Positions 50,961 to 59,590 of a stretch of 64,000 bases of DNA are shown here, one piece after another (position 1 is the first letter of the stretch; each line of letters starts with the position of its first letter). The notes under the pieces were generated by a model. That model worked only from the letters and a program-made list of their open reading frames with translations, did not search any database and was not told the origin of the DNA. The stretch is from Chloroflexota bacterium. GTDB lineage: Bacteria > Chloroflexota > Chloroflexia > Thermomicrobiales > UBA6265. The DNA lies in NCBI GenBank assembly GCA_023389575.1, contig JAEWEG010000058.1, forward strand, positions 42,786 to 106,785, read 5' to 3'. Position numbers and translations under genes: made by a program.

Positions 50961-51014
50961 ACCAGCCAGGGTCGCGCGTCCGGCTTCGACCGTGGCTCGC
51001 GCTTACGGTGCGGC

Positions 51015-52280
51015 CTATGAGTTCTCTCCCTCATCCCGAACGTCAGCCCCCGACCCAATGCCCTGGGGATCACCGAACAGGTGCTCCCGTTCCTTCTCTG
51101 ACCACCCATGATCGTCCACCGCCTCCCGCAGGAGGCTCAGCTGTTCCTCGAGCGGAGCGCGGCGATCTGGAGGGGCAACCGAGAGCAGGTCGGTGAGGGC
51201 GGCCTGGATACGGCGAACTGCCTGCGAGGACCCGGCGCCGACCTGGCGAATTTCGTCGAAAGCCAGGTGGACGTAGCCTTCCCACGAGAGGTGATTGACG
51301 TGGAGACGGAGGTTTCCTGCATCGTCATGATATTCGCTCGATGGGAAGGGCCGGCGAGCGAGCTGTCGCAGGAAGTCGTGCAGCCGGTCAATCGCCTGGA
51401 TCGCCGTGGTGGGGTCGAAGTCGTCGGATAGACATCGTTCCGCGATGTCCACCAGCATCCGGAAGCCATAGGCTGGATCCTGATTGAGGGTTCGTTCGGG
51501 CCCGAGTGAGACCTGGTTCACCAGTTTGTCGACATCGAGTGACCCGAGATTGCCGTCGACACGGAAAAGCGGCGCTCCGAGCGGGACGAAGTCGCCGATC
51601 ATCGGCACCAGCGTGACCACGCAGTCCCCCTTGGTCGCGACCTCCACCAATCCCTCATGGTCGATATGAAACAGCACGCCCCATTGGGGTGAAGGAATGA
51701 CATCGGGGTCGATGTCGGGCTGGTCCGCCTCATCCTCGGGGTAGAGCTCGTCGATGATTTCGCGAGTCTCGTTGCCCACCAGGTCGATCAGCACGGCCGC
51801 CCGTAGCGACTGTCCAACGTGATTGGTGTAGAGGATCAGCACAATGATGCTGACGATCACGAGCCCGAATGCCAGGAGGATCGACAATCCTGGAACCGGA
51901 GCGCCTTCCTCCGTAGTTGATATCTGCCGCATGGCCAGCATCGAATGGGCGAACGCCGCCGCGAAGATACCGATTGCGAACTGGCTCGGGCGATCGTAGA
52001 GAATGGCGCGGACGATTCGAGGCGTGAACTGTCCCATTGCAAGTTGGACCACCACCAGCACGATGGACAGCACCACACCGGTGAGGGTGATCATGGACGC
52101 GGCGATCGCTCCGAGGATCGCCAGCGCGGCGTCCGGTCCGCCGACGATCTCCGCTGAAATCATTCGCCCATCGTCCAGCTGGAACGACGCGAACGACAGG
52201 GCCATGCCCGCGAGGACGCAGAGGATGGGTATGGGCCACAACGCCGTCCGAAGCGCGTGCCAGAGGCGAAATGACTTCAT
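51015..52280 (-). CDS. DUF2254-family membrane protein
   Basis: A 421-residue predicted membrane protein. Four membrane segments lie in the first 160 residues (LWPIPILCVLAGMALSFASF, MITLTGVVLSIVLVVVQLAM, FAIGIFAAAFAHSMLAM, ILLAFGLVIVSIIVLILYTN). The family motif QFTPRIVRAILYDRPSQ and the later GDFVPLGAPLFRV, with DPAYGFRMLVDIAERCLS and NHLSWEGYVHLAFDEIRQ, match DUF2254. The C-terminal half is cytoplasmic and helical. Function is not known for the family. It stands alone on the minus strand. Confidence 0.9.
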   Translation of the reverse strand: MKSFRLWHALRTALWPIPILCVLAGMALSFASFQLDDGRMISAEIVGGPDAALAILGAIAASMITLTGVVLSIVLVVVQLAMGQFTPRIVRAILYDRPSQFAIGIFAAAFAHSMLAMRQISTTEEGAPVPGLSILLAFGLVIVSIIVLILYTNHVGQSLRAAVLIDLVGNETREIIDELYPEDEADQPDIDPDVIPSPQWGVLFHIDHEGLVEVATKGDCVVTLVPMIGDFVPLGAPLFRVDGNLGSLDVDKLVNQVSLGPERTLNQDPAYGFRMLVDIAERCLSDDFDPTTAIQAIDRLHDFLRQLARRPFPSSEYHDDAGNLRLHVNHLSWEGYVHLAFDEIRQVGAGSSQAVRRIQAALTDLLSVAPPDRRAPLEEQLSLLREAVDDHGWSEKEREHLFGDPQGIGSGADVRDEGENS

Positions 52281-52441
52281 GGAAAACAGCTCTCTTGACT
52301 ATCCGCTATGTGTGGTGGCCAGCGTTGGCAGGCCATAAGGGTACACACCGCCCAGAGAGAATGCACTGTTGTTTCCTGGCGTCTTGGTGTCATCCGCCCC
52401 CGTGAAGCTGGAAGCGAATGGTTCGCACGTCCTGGAGTGAG

Positions 52442-52855
52442 CTACGGGAGGCTGACGCCCGGCCACTGGTCCCGAGAGGCGGTGACATCGACCACGATGC
52501 CGTCGGGGTCCTCGACCTTGAACGACTCGGCCGGCGGTGACGCCGGATCGTATGGCTGCCCCCCGTCGATACCGTCCCAGATGATTTCGAACCCGAGTTT
52601 GGTCAGCCGTGAGGCGGTTTCCGCGAGATCCTGGACCTGGACGCCGATGTGCAGGTAGTCGAGCATTCCGGACACATGCGGTGGGCGTGCTGCTCCGCCA
52701 TGCTGAAAGATCCGGAAGTTGTGGATGCCGTCCGTGAGGTCGGAGTGCGCGGGATGCGCCTCGACCACGCTCAACCCAAGGCCGTCGCGCCAGAAGGTAA
52801 GCGACGCGTCGAGGTTGGATGCGCGGACCCCAACGTGCGCGAGTTTGCTGGACAA
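52442..52855 (-). CDS. Glyoxalase/VOC-superfamily protein
   Basis: A 137-residue single VOC domain with paired beta-alpha-beta-beta-beta units: KLAHVGVRASNLDASLTFWR and LGLSVVE in the first, LDYLHIGVQVQDLAETASRL and SFKVEDPDGIVVDV in the second. His7 and His68-type metal ligands are present; the usual terminal Glu of the DPDGNxxE motif is Asp. The start is TTG with GGAG upstream. The family includes glyoxalase I, dioxygenases and isomerases such as methylmalonyl-CoA epimerase; the substrate is unknown. It lies 105 bases after the response regulator on the same strand. Confidence 0.92.
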   Translation of the reverse strand: MSSKLAHVGVRASNLDASLTFWRDGLGLSVVEAHPAHSDLTDGIHNFRIFQHGGAARPPHVSGMLDYLHIGVQVQDLAETASRLTKLGFEIIWDGIDGGQPYDPASPPAESFKVEDPDGIVVDVTASRDQWPGVSLP

Positions 52856-52960
52856 GGTCGATGCTCCATGTGGATGTCGCCTCGGGACAGGCGATCGTCT
52901 GGCGTTTCGTCGAGAAGATTGTCTTCGGAGAGTCGCGGACGCGCCAGAGCCTGGACCCGC

Positions 52961-53659
52961 TCAATCACTCTCGGGAGCGACCAGCCGGTAACCGATGCCG
53001 GGGAACGTTTCGATGAGCGGCTGCTCGCCACCGGTGTCGATCTTGGATCGAATCCGGCTGACCCATGTACGCAGGTAATGGACCTCGTCGCGGAACTCCG
53101 GGCCCCAGATCCGGCTCAGCAACTCGCCGTGGAGCATCACCTTGCCAGCGTTTGTCGCCAGTTGGGACAGGAGTTCCCACTCCGTTCGGCTAAGCCGTAT
53201 CTCGGCGCCGCTCACTTCCACCGAGCGGGCATCGAGGTCGATGCGAACGCCCGGGTAGCGCAGGACGGTACTCCCCGATGGGGAGGCACCAGCCGTCCGC
53301 CGCAGCAAGGCGTGAATCCTGGCGGACAGTTCCTCTGGATTGAATGGCTTGGTGAGATAGTCGTCCGCGCCAAGGTCGAAGCCGCGCAGCTTGTCGGTAT
53401 CGCTGGTGCGGGCGGTCAACATGATGACCGGCGCCTGGGATGTCGTTCTGACCTGTCGCAAGGTTTCGAAGCCGTCCATGACCGGCATCATGACGTCGAG
53501 GACAAGCAGGTCGGGCCGCTCCCGTTCGAGCAGGTCCAGTGCTTCCTGGCCATTCGACGCGGTGATGACCGCGTAACCATCCGCCTGCAGCTTGGCGCGC
53601 GTCAATCGAACGATTGGCGCCTCGTCGTCCACGATCAGAATCAGTTGCTTCGGGGCCAC
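52961..53659 (-). CDS. Two-component response regulator, OmpR/KdpE type
   Basis: A 232-residue regulator. The receiver domain has the acidic pocket IVDDEAP (Asp11, Asp12), phospho-acceptor Asp55 in LLVLDVMMPVMDGFE, Thr in MLTART and Lys in YLTKPF. The C-terminal winged helix (about 130-230) has RLSRTEWELLSQLATNAGKV and VHYLRTWVSRIRSKID, ending IETFPGIGYRLV. GTG start. It lies 14 bases after the histidine kinase, so the two form a pair. The closest family by look is KdpE, but no kdp genes are present. Confidence 0.95.
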   Translation of the reverse strand: MAPKQLILIVDDEAPIVRLTRAKLQADGYAVITASNGQEALDLLERERPDLLVLDVMMPVMDGFETLRQVRTTSQAPVIMLTARTSDTDKLRGFDLGADDYLTKPFNPEELSARIHALLRRTAGASPSGSTVLRYPGVRIDLDARSVEVSGAEIRLSRTEWELLSQLATNAGKVMLHGELLSRIWGPEFRDEVHYLRTWVSRIRSKIDTGGEQPLIETFPGIGYRLVAPESD

Positions 53660-53673
53660 GCGTCCATCTCCGT

Positions 53674-55353
53674 TCAGTCGTCGTTCCGCGAGGGTGCCGG
53701 GTTCTCGTCATCGTACCAGCCAGTGGCGATCGGGAGGGTAACGCTGAAGGAGGCGCCCTTGCCCGTTCCTTCCGAGCTGGCGGAAATCCTGCCGCCCTGC
53801 GCCTGGACAAGGTGGCGGCTCAGGTAGAGCCCCAACCCCATGCCGCGCACGGCGGGATCGGCTCCGGGACGGCGGAACCGCTCGAACACCTCGGTCAGGT
53901 GGTCTGGGGCGATGCCATAGCCCTCATCGACGACCGAGATTGTCACGCCATCGTCATCGTGGATCGCCCGCAGCGTGATGCGCGATCCGTCGGGGGAATA
54001 CTTCGCCGCGTTTTCGATCAGGTTCCGGATGACATGGGACAGGAGTTCGCGATCGCCTTCGGCGGGAGGCACCTGCGAAGGGATTTCGGCATTCACGCGG
54101 TGATTTGGGGCGATGCTCGCGGCTTCGTCGACGAACTGGCGGATGAAGCGCTGGACCATGATCGGTTCCGTCTCGGGATCGATCCGCCCGGCCTGGATTC
54201 CGGTGAGAGTCAGGATGTTGGTCAGCGTCCTGTCTAGGCGAGCACTCTCGACCCGGATGTCATTGAGGATCTCGTGCCGGGTTTGCTCGTCCAGATCGTC
54301 GATGTTCGACGTGAGCAGTCGCGAGCCGCCATGGATGGAGGTGAGCGGGGTCCGCATCTCGTGGGAGACGAGCGAGAGGAAATCGTCCTTCAGTTGCTCG
54401 GCTTCACGCATTTGCGTTATGTCCTGGATCACCACCACCGCCCGATTGATCGCGCCGAACGCGTCTCGCAGCGGCGCCGATTGCATCAGCACGGGCACCT
54501 GGTGGCCATTCGGCAGGCGGAACGTAAGCTGCTTGTTGCGGACCACCTCCCCCTGGAGCGACCTCTGACCCGGCCAGTATTGCGGGGCAAGTTCGCTCAG
54601 GTCCGGGTTGAGTAATTGGTAGTGAATGCCCGGCTGGGGAACCCAGGGCGCGGATGGCGAGGGCTGCGATCGCTTGATCAGCGCGTAGGCCGCCGCGTTC
54701 GCCGATTCAACCATCCCATCCGATGCGCGGAGAATGAGGACGGCCGCCGGCAGGCTGTTGAGGATGATCTGGACCTGGTCTCGCTGCTCTTCGGCTTCGT
54801 GCCGCGCCTGTTCCGCGAGCGCGTACAACTGGGCGCGTTCGATGGCGCTCGCGGCGTGGGCCGCCAGGATCTGGAGTTTCGTCAGGTCATCCTGATCGAA
54901 GGGAACTCCGCCTTCACGCTCGGTGAGGTAGAGGTTGCCCAGCACCCGGCCCCCAAACATGACTGGCACGCCGAGCAACGTTTTCATCGGGGGATGATTC
55001 GGCGGAAACCCGACCGATCGAGGATCGGCGGCGATATCGGGCACCATCAGCGGGGTGGCGTCCCTGATCAGGACGCCGAGCAGGCCGTGGCCCTGCGGTA
55101 TGGGCCCGATCGCCAGCCGGGTGGCGGTACTGATTCCGGAGGTGATGAACTCGGTGACGTAGCCATCCGGGCGGGCAATTCCCAACGCGGAATACCTGGA
55201 GGGAACGACCTCCCGGGCCAGGTTCACCAGCCGCTGGAGCACGACCGAGACGTCAAGCTCGGACGCGATTTCCAGGGCAGCCTGGAACGCCCGTTCCGTC
55301 GCTGGGTCCGGGCGTTCCTGATCTTGTTGTTGATTCCGCCAGTCGTCACTCAT
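53674..55353 (-). CDS. Sensor histidine kinase with GAF and PAS domains
   Basis: A 559-residue kinase without membrane segments, so cytoplasmic. Domains: GAF (about 20-175, ending LAAHAASAIERAQLYAL), a coiled linker, PAS (about 195-315, ILNSLPAAVLILRASDGMVE), dimerisation domain with phospho-acceptor His331 in SLVSHEMRTPLTSI, and ATPase with IRNLIENAAKYS (N box), VVDEGYGIAPD and GMGLGLYLSRHL (G boxes). GAF domains often bind small molecules, haem or sense redox. The same-strand order is universal stress protein, this kinase, then its regulator. Confidence 0.95.
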   Translation of the reverse strand: MSDDWRNQQQDQERPDPATERAFQAALEIASELDVSVVLQRLVNLAREVVPSRYSALGIARPDGYVTEFITSGISTATRLAIGPIPQGHGLLGVLIRDATPLMVPDIAADPRSVGFPPNHPPMKTLLGVPVMFGGRVLGNLYLTEREGGVPFDQDDLTKLQILAAHAASAIERAQLYALAEQARHEAEEQRDQVQIILNSLPAAVLILRASDGMVESANAAAYALIKRSQPSPSAPWVPQPGIHYQLLNPDLSELAPQYWPGQRSLQGEVVRNKQLTFRLPNGHQVPVLMQSAPLRDAFGAINRAVVVIQDITQMREAEQLKDDFLSLVSHEMRTPLTSIHGGSRLLTSNIDDLDEQTRHEILNDIRVESARLDRTLTNILTLTGIQAGRIDPETEPIMVQRFIRQFVDEAASIAPNHRVNAEIPSQVPPAEGDRELLSHVIRNLIENAAKYSPDGSRITLRAIHDDDGVTISVVDEGYGIAPDHLTEVFERFRRPGADPAVRGMGLGLYLSRHLVQAQGGRISASSEGTGKGASFSVTLPIATGWYDDENPAPSRNDD

Positions 55354-55382
55354 TCCGGGAGCATACCATCAGGCGCCCGTTC

Positions 55383-55880
55383 CTACCTCGCCGCGGCCAT
55401 GGTGCGCGCGGTGGTTCGCTCTCGGACGCTGCGGGAGGTCTCTCCCCTCACCACCATCACCGGCACGGTCGCCTGCCGTACCACCTGCTCGGCAACGCTG
55501 CCGAGGTACCACCTGGCGATGCCGCTTCGCCCATGGGAAGACATGATGAAGAGATCACCCGGTCGCATCACGCCGACGAGTTCGGCTGGCGCCTGGCCGA
55601 TGTGGAGCGATGTGGTGACTTCAATGCCTTGCCCGGCCAATTCCGTCGCGTTTTCCGCGAGGTACTCGGCCGCGAGTGCCCGCTCGGTCTCACGCTGCAT
55701 GGCGATCGATTTCGCCGCGATCATCGAGTCGACACCGAACGCGATGTTCGTCGCGGGAGGATCGACCACCCTGACGAGGTGAAGCGGGGCATTGAACCGG
55801 CGCGCCATTTCCATCGCCGCCGGGAGCGCGTACTCGGCGACATCGGAGCCATCGAGCGGAACCACTATGCGCGAATACAT
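55383..55880 (-). CDS. Universal stress protein (UspA family)
   Basis: A 165-residue protein starting MYSRIVVPLDGSDVAEYALP. The ATP-binding motif is intact near the C-terminus: MSSHGRSGIARWYLGSVAEQ (Gly-x2-Gly-x9-Gly-Ser), followed by TVPVMVV. Usp proteins bind ATP and act under starvation or oxidative stress. The ATG at 55880 has GGAG eight bases upstream; ATG 55886 lies closer to it and an in-frame ATG at 55949 is unlikely. It ends 29 bases before the histidine kinase start, so it is probably the first gene of a stress-sensing operon. Confidence 0.94.
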   Translation of the reverse strand: MYSRIVVPLDGSDVAEYALPAAMEMARRFNAPLHLVRVVDPPATNIAFGVDSMIAAKSIAMQRETERALAAEYLAENATELAGQGIEVTTSLHIGQAPAELVGVMRPGDLFIMSSHGRSGIARWYLGSVAEQVVRQATVPVMVVRGETSRSVRERTTARTMAAAR

Positions 55881-56077
55881 ATCCATTTCTCCAAACGCGA
55901 TGTCTCGATCAACGTCCGGCCTGATGACCGGTACCCTTGCTGAGTCCATGGTGCATTCAGAGACATGTCGGAGGTGCGCGCCGCTTATCGGCGGGCATCA
56001 CAAAATCGTGTCAATGTGGCGCGAGGTGCACAATCGCCACTGGACAGCCGAGGACACCGCCTCCCGACGAGCGCGGG

Positions 56078-58069
56078 TCAGTTGGCGTACGACCGGGTGT
56101 GTCCCGTCATGAAGTCGCGCAGGACGAAGCTGCCGAGCCGGTTCGGCGATACCGCGATGACCTTCCCCCGATTGATCCGCATGAGGTCCTCGATAAAGGC
56201 GCGCATCTTCGGCGTGCTCTCCAGCAGGAAGGTGTTGATGGTAATGCCCTCCCTGGTGCATCGCAGCACCTCGCGGAGCGTTGCCTCATACGTTTCCGGT
56301 GTCGTCGGGTACTCGAACACCGCCCGCCCGTGACTGATATGCGCCGTGGGTTCGCCATCGGTGATCACGATGACCTGGCGGTTGCGGCCTCGCTCGCCGC
56401 GCAGTTTCTCGCGGGCGAGTTCCAGCGCGTGCTGGAGGTTCGTCCCGAAGGTGTACTCGTTCCATTCGAGGGACGGCAGGTCGATCATCCGGAGCGGATG
56501 GGCGGTCGCGGCGAAGCCGATCAGCTCCAGCATGTCGCGGGGATACTTGCTCCGGATCAGGGTATCCAGGGCCAGCGCCGAACGCTTGGCGGCATCCCAG
56601 CAGCCGTTGTGGATCATAGACCGGCTCATGTCGATCGCCAGCACGGTCGCCGTCGAGGTTCGGGACTCGCGGTCCTGGACCTCGAAGTGCTCGGGATCGA
56701 GCCGCACGGGCGTGCCCGGCCCCCCGTGAAGCACGCCGTTCATGACCGTGCGTGGAAGGTCGAGGGCGAATGGGTCGCCGAACGTCCAGGGGCGCGAGGT
56801 TTCCACCAACTCGCCGGCGATGCCTCGCTTCGTGGTGTTATGTTCACCCATTCCCTTCTGGCGAAGGGAGGCAAAGATGTCCTCCAGGGCCTTCTCGCCT
56901 ATCCGCCGGACCGCGCGCGCCGTGAGTTCCAGCCCGCGATCTGTCTTCCGAACGAAACCAGCGTCGACGAGCTCGTCCTCGATGTGCGACCACTGGTCCA
57001 GCCACTCCTGGTCCTCGGCGGACAGCACCTCCTGAATCAGGTTCGGGTCGAGCCCCGCCAGTTCTTCCGGACGCTGGATTCCGCGCAACTGACCTTCCAT
57101 TTGCTCCATGCGGGCAGCCTGGTCCAGCACCTGCATGGCGATGTCCATCTGGATCGGTTCGCCGCCGTGCAGGGGCGACTGCTGCATTCCGGAAGGTCTG
57201 AGTGGGCCGAGGGCCTGGCGAAGCTTTTCGAACTCACTGGCGAGCCCCGAGTTCTGAAGCGATTGCTGGATCATCGACTGGAGGTCGGCTCGCTGCTCTG
57301 GCGTCAGGAGGTTGAGGAGGTTCTGGGCCGCTTCCATGCGGGATCGTAGACGCTCCCGCAGCTCGCCCATGCTGCCAACCCTGCCTCCCAGCTGGTTCGC
57401 CCATTTGTTGTTGAGCTTGTCCAGGTCGGGCTGCTCGCCGTTCCGTTCCTGCTCGAACGCTTCGTTGAGGTCGTGCAGGAACTCCTGCATCTCCTGCATC
57501 GAGCCGTCGCCATCGCCCGACATGCTGCCCATCAGGTTGTTGAACAGCGCGTCCATGATCTGCTGCTGCATCGACGCCACGAGATCGGCGAAGTCCTTGC
57601 CCGCCTGCTGGTCCACGAACTCGTAGTTCTGCAAGTCGCGTATCTGGGGGCTCGTCTCGGGCGGCAACGCATCCAGCCTGTCCCTCCGGCGCTGGAAGAA
57701 ATCGCCCAGGCCGTTTTCCTCTCCGGATTCGCGGGATTGGTTCCGGGAGGCCTCGATGCGGTCGTCCAAGGTGTTTCGCTCGCGTTCGACGATGTCATCC
57801 AGTCGCTCGCGAAGCTCGTCCAGCGAGGACCCGAAGTCAAACTGGTCGAGCAGTTCCTGGCGTTGCTGGCGGAGGCGCTGGAGCAGGTCGTTCAGGCCCT
57901 GGGAGTCACCGCTCCCCCAGCGGAACGCCCGCTGCAACGACAAGTCCAGGTTTCCATCGCGCAGCACGTCCTCGGCGAGGGCGTCGATCAGTTCATCCGG
58001 CGAAAGTTTCGCCTCGAGCGTTTCATCCCATTCGACATACTGAGAGGACTGGAAGAGGTGGTGGTGCAT
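56078..58069 (-). CDS. VWA-domain protein, partner of the adjacent AAA+ ATPase
   Basis: A 663-residue protein. The C-terminal von Willebrand A domain (about 465-650) has the MIDAS motif VLAIDMSRSMIHNGCW (DxSxS), then RDMLELIGFAATAHPL and QVIVITDGEPTAHI. The N-terminal part is long, charged and helical, with Gln/Arg-rich coiled coil (RQQRQELLDQFDFGSSLDEL) and RLDDIVERERNTLDDRIE. GGGAGG lies before the ATG. It follows the AAA+ gene by 26 bases. This MoxR/ChlI-plus-VWA pairing resembles Mg-chelatase BchI/BchD and CoxD/CoxE maturation pairs; the client protein or metal is unknown, and no tetrapyrrole genes are present. Confidence 0.93.
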   Translation of the reverse strand: MHHHLFQSSQYVEWDETLEAKLSPDELIDALAEDVLRDGNLDLSLQRAFRWGSGDSQGLNDLLQRLRQQRQELLDQFDFGSSLDELRERLDDIVERERNTLDDRIEASRNQSRESGEENGLGDFFQRRRDRLDALPPETSPQIRDLQNYEFVDQQAGKDFADLVASMQQQIMDALFNNLMGSMSGDGDGSMQEMQEFLHDLNEAFEQERNGEQPDLDKLNNKWANQLGGRVGSMGELRERLRSRMEAAQNLLNLLTPEQRADLQSMIQQSLQNSGLASEFEKLRQALGPLRPSGMQQSPLHGGEPIQMDIAMQVLDQAARMEQMEGQLRGIQRPEELAGLDPNLIQEVLSAEDQEWLDQWSHIEDELVDAGFVRKTDRGLELTARAVRRIGEKALEDIFASLRQKGMGEHNTTKRGIAGELVETSRPWTFGDPFALDLPRTVMNGVLHGGPGTPVRLDPEHFEVQDRESRTSTATVLAIDMSRSMIHNGCWDAAKRSALALDTLIRSKYPRDMLELIGFAATAHPLRMIDLPSLEWNEYTFGTNLQHALELAREKLRGERGRNRQVIVITDGEPTAHISHGRAVFEYPTTPETYEATLREVLRCTREGITINTFLLESTPKMRAFIEDLMRINRGKVIAVSPNRLGSFVLRDFMTGHTRSYAN

Positions 58070-58095
58070 GATGTGCCTCCCGTGAGCGGGTCAGG

Positions 58096-59499
58096 TCAGG
58101 CGCTGTAGCTGGTCCCCGAACCAGACCGGGTGCGACGGCTGATCATCCGCACCTGGTGGAGCCCTTCGAGCACGAATTCGATCGCCGACGCCATTTCCTG
58201 GGGGCTGGACGTTGTCACAAGTTCCGAGACGAGGCTCGAAAGCGACTCCACCGCGCTGACCTGGTGGACATACGAGAACGCATCGGCGGTGTCGGATGTG
58301 TTCACCACCAGCCCGTTTTCGAAGGCGCGAACCAGCGGTTCCAGCCGGGACGGATCGACGGTCTGCAGGAAGATCGACTTGATCGCCTCGCCGATGATCC
58401 GCTCGAAGGCGTGCTCGTCCTTGCCCTCGCCGTAGGTTTCGAACTCCAGCTTGCCCATGGACGACGGCAGGATGGCGTCGAGGTCCGACACCCGCGGGAC
58501 CGCGACCGCCTCGCCCGTTCGCAGGGCCCGCCGCGTGGCGTTGGCGACCAGTGTCTCCGTGTTCGCCACGGTCATTCGCACCGATACGCCGCTCCGCTGC
58601 GAGACGACTGGCGATTGTCGCGCCTGATGCGAGATCTCGGTGATCACATCCTGCATGAACGCTGGAAGGTGGACCTTTACGCCCGGAATCTCGGCGCGGA
58701 ATCGCTCCTGGTCCACGATCTGGTTTTCGAGTTCGATGGTGTCCGGATAGTGGGTGCGAATCTGGGAACCGAACCGGTCCTTCAGCGGCGTGATGATGCG
58801 GCCGCGGTTGGTGTAGTCCTCGGGATTGGCCGAGGCCACCACCAGGATGTCGATTGGCATCCGGACCTGGAAGCCTCGGATCTGGACGTCCTGCTCTTCG
58901 AGGATGTTCAGGAGACCTACCTGGATACGTTCCGCCAGGTCCGGGAGCTCGTTGAGGTTGAAGATGCCGCGATTCGTTCGCGGGATCAGGCCGTAGGAGA
59001 TGATCTCTTCGTTGCTGAGGTACCGACCCTCCGCGACCTTGATCGGGTCGACCTCGCCAATGAGGTCAGCCACCGAGGTGTCGGGCGTCGCCAGCTTTTC
59101 GGCGAACCGGGCGTCCCGCGGGAGCCACTCGATGGGCGTGGCATCGCCCAGTTCCGCTACCCGCGCCTTCCCGAGCGTGGAGACGGGCGCGAGAGGATCG
59201 TCGTTGACCTCCGAGCCGGCGATGACTGGCACCCACGGATCGAGCAGATCTGTCAGTGTCCGCGCGATGCGCGTCTTGGCCTGGCCACGTTCGCCGAGAA
59301 GGATGATGTCGTGCCCGGCCAGGATCGCGTTCTGCAACTGGGGAATGACCGAGTCCTCGTAGCCGTGGATCTCGGCGAACAGCGGTTCCTGCGTCCGAAT
59401 GCGTTCGACCAGGTTGGCGCGAAGTTCCTCGCGGACGCTTCGCGGCTGGTATCCCGACTCCCGAAGCTCGCCGATCGTGGATATGGTGGGGGCTGTCAT
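58096..59499 (-). CDS. AAA+ ATPase of the magnesium-chelatase ChlI/MoxR type
   Basis: A 467-residue ATPase. Walker A is ILLGERGQAKTRIARTL (about residues 65-81), Walker B NLNELPDL, then LLNILEEQDVQIRGF and the sensor region ILVVASANPEDYTNRGRI with TPLKDRFGSQI, as in ChlI-like proteins. The last 130 residues form the lid and helical tail. AGGAG precedes the ATG. Its VWA partner follows on the same strand. Such pairs remodel protein complexes, often inserting metal cofactors. The gene starts 92 bases downstream of the S9 peptidase stop, so the three may share a transcript. Confidence 0.94.
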   Translation of the reverse strand: MTAPTISTIGELRESGYQPRSVREELRANLVERIRTQEPLFAEIHGYEDSVIPQLQNAILAGHDIILLGERGQAKTRIARTLTDLLDPWVPVIAGSEVNDDPLAPVSTLGKARVAELGDATPIEWLPRDARFAEKLATPDTSVADLIGEVDPIKVAEGRYLSNEEIISYGLIPRTNRGIFNLNELPDLAERIQVGLLNILEEQDVQIRGFQVRMPIDILVVASANPEDYTNRGRIITPLKDRFGSQIRTHYPDTIELENQIVDQERFRAEIPGVKVHLPAFMQDVITEISHQARQSPVVSQRSGVSVRMTVANTETLVANATRRALRTGEAVAVPRVSDLDAILPSSMGKLEFETYGEGKDEHAFERIIGEAIKSIFLQTVDPSRLEPLVRAFENGLVVNTSDTADAFSYVHQVSAVESLSSLVSELVTTSSPQEMASAIEFVLEGLHQVRMISRRTRSGSGTSYSA

Positions 59500-59590
59500 G
59501 GCGCAACTCCTGGAAACTGGTTCGGGACCTGGCGTGGCGAGCCCACGCTCTCACCTCAATGCTACGTGAGCCAGTGTGGACCGTTCCTGC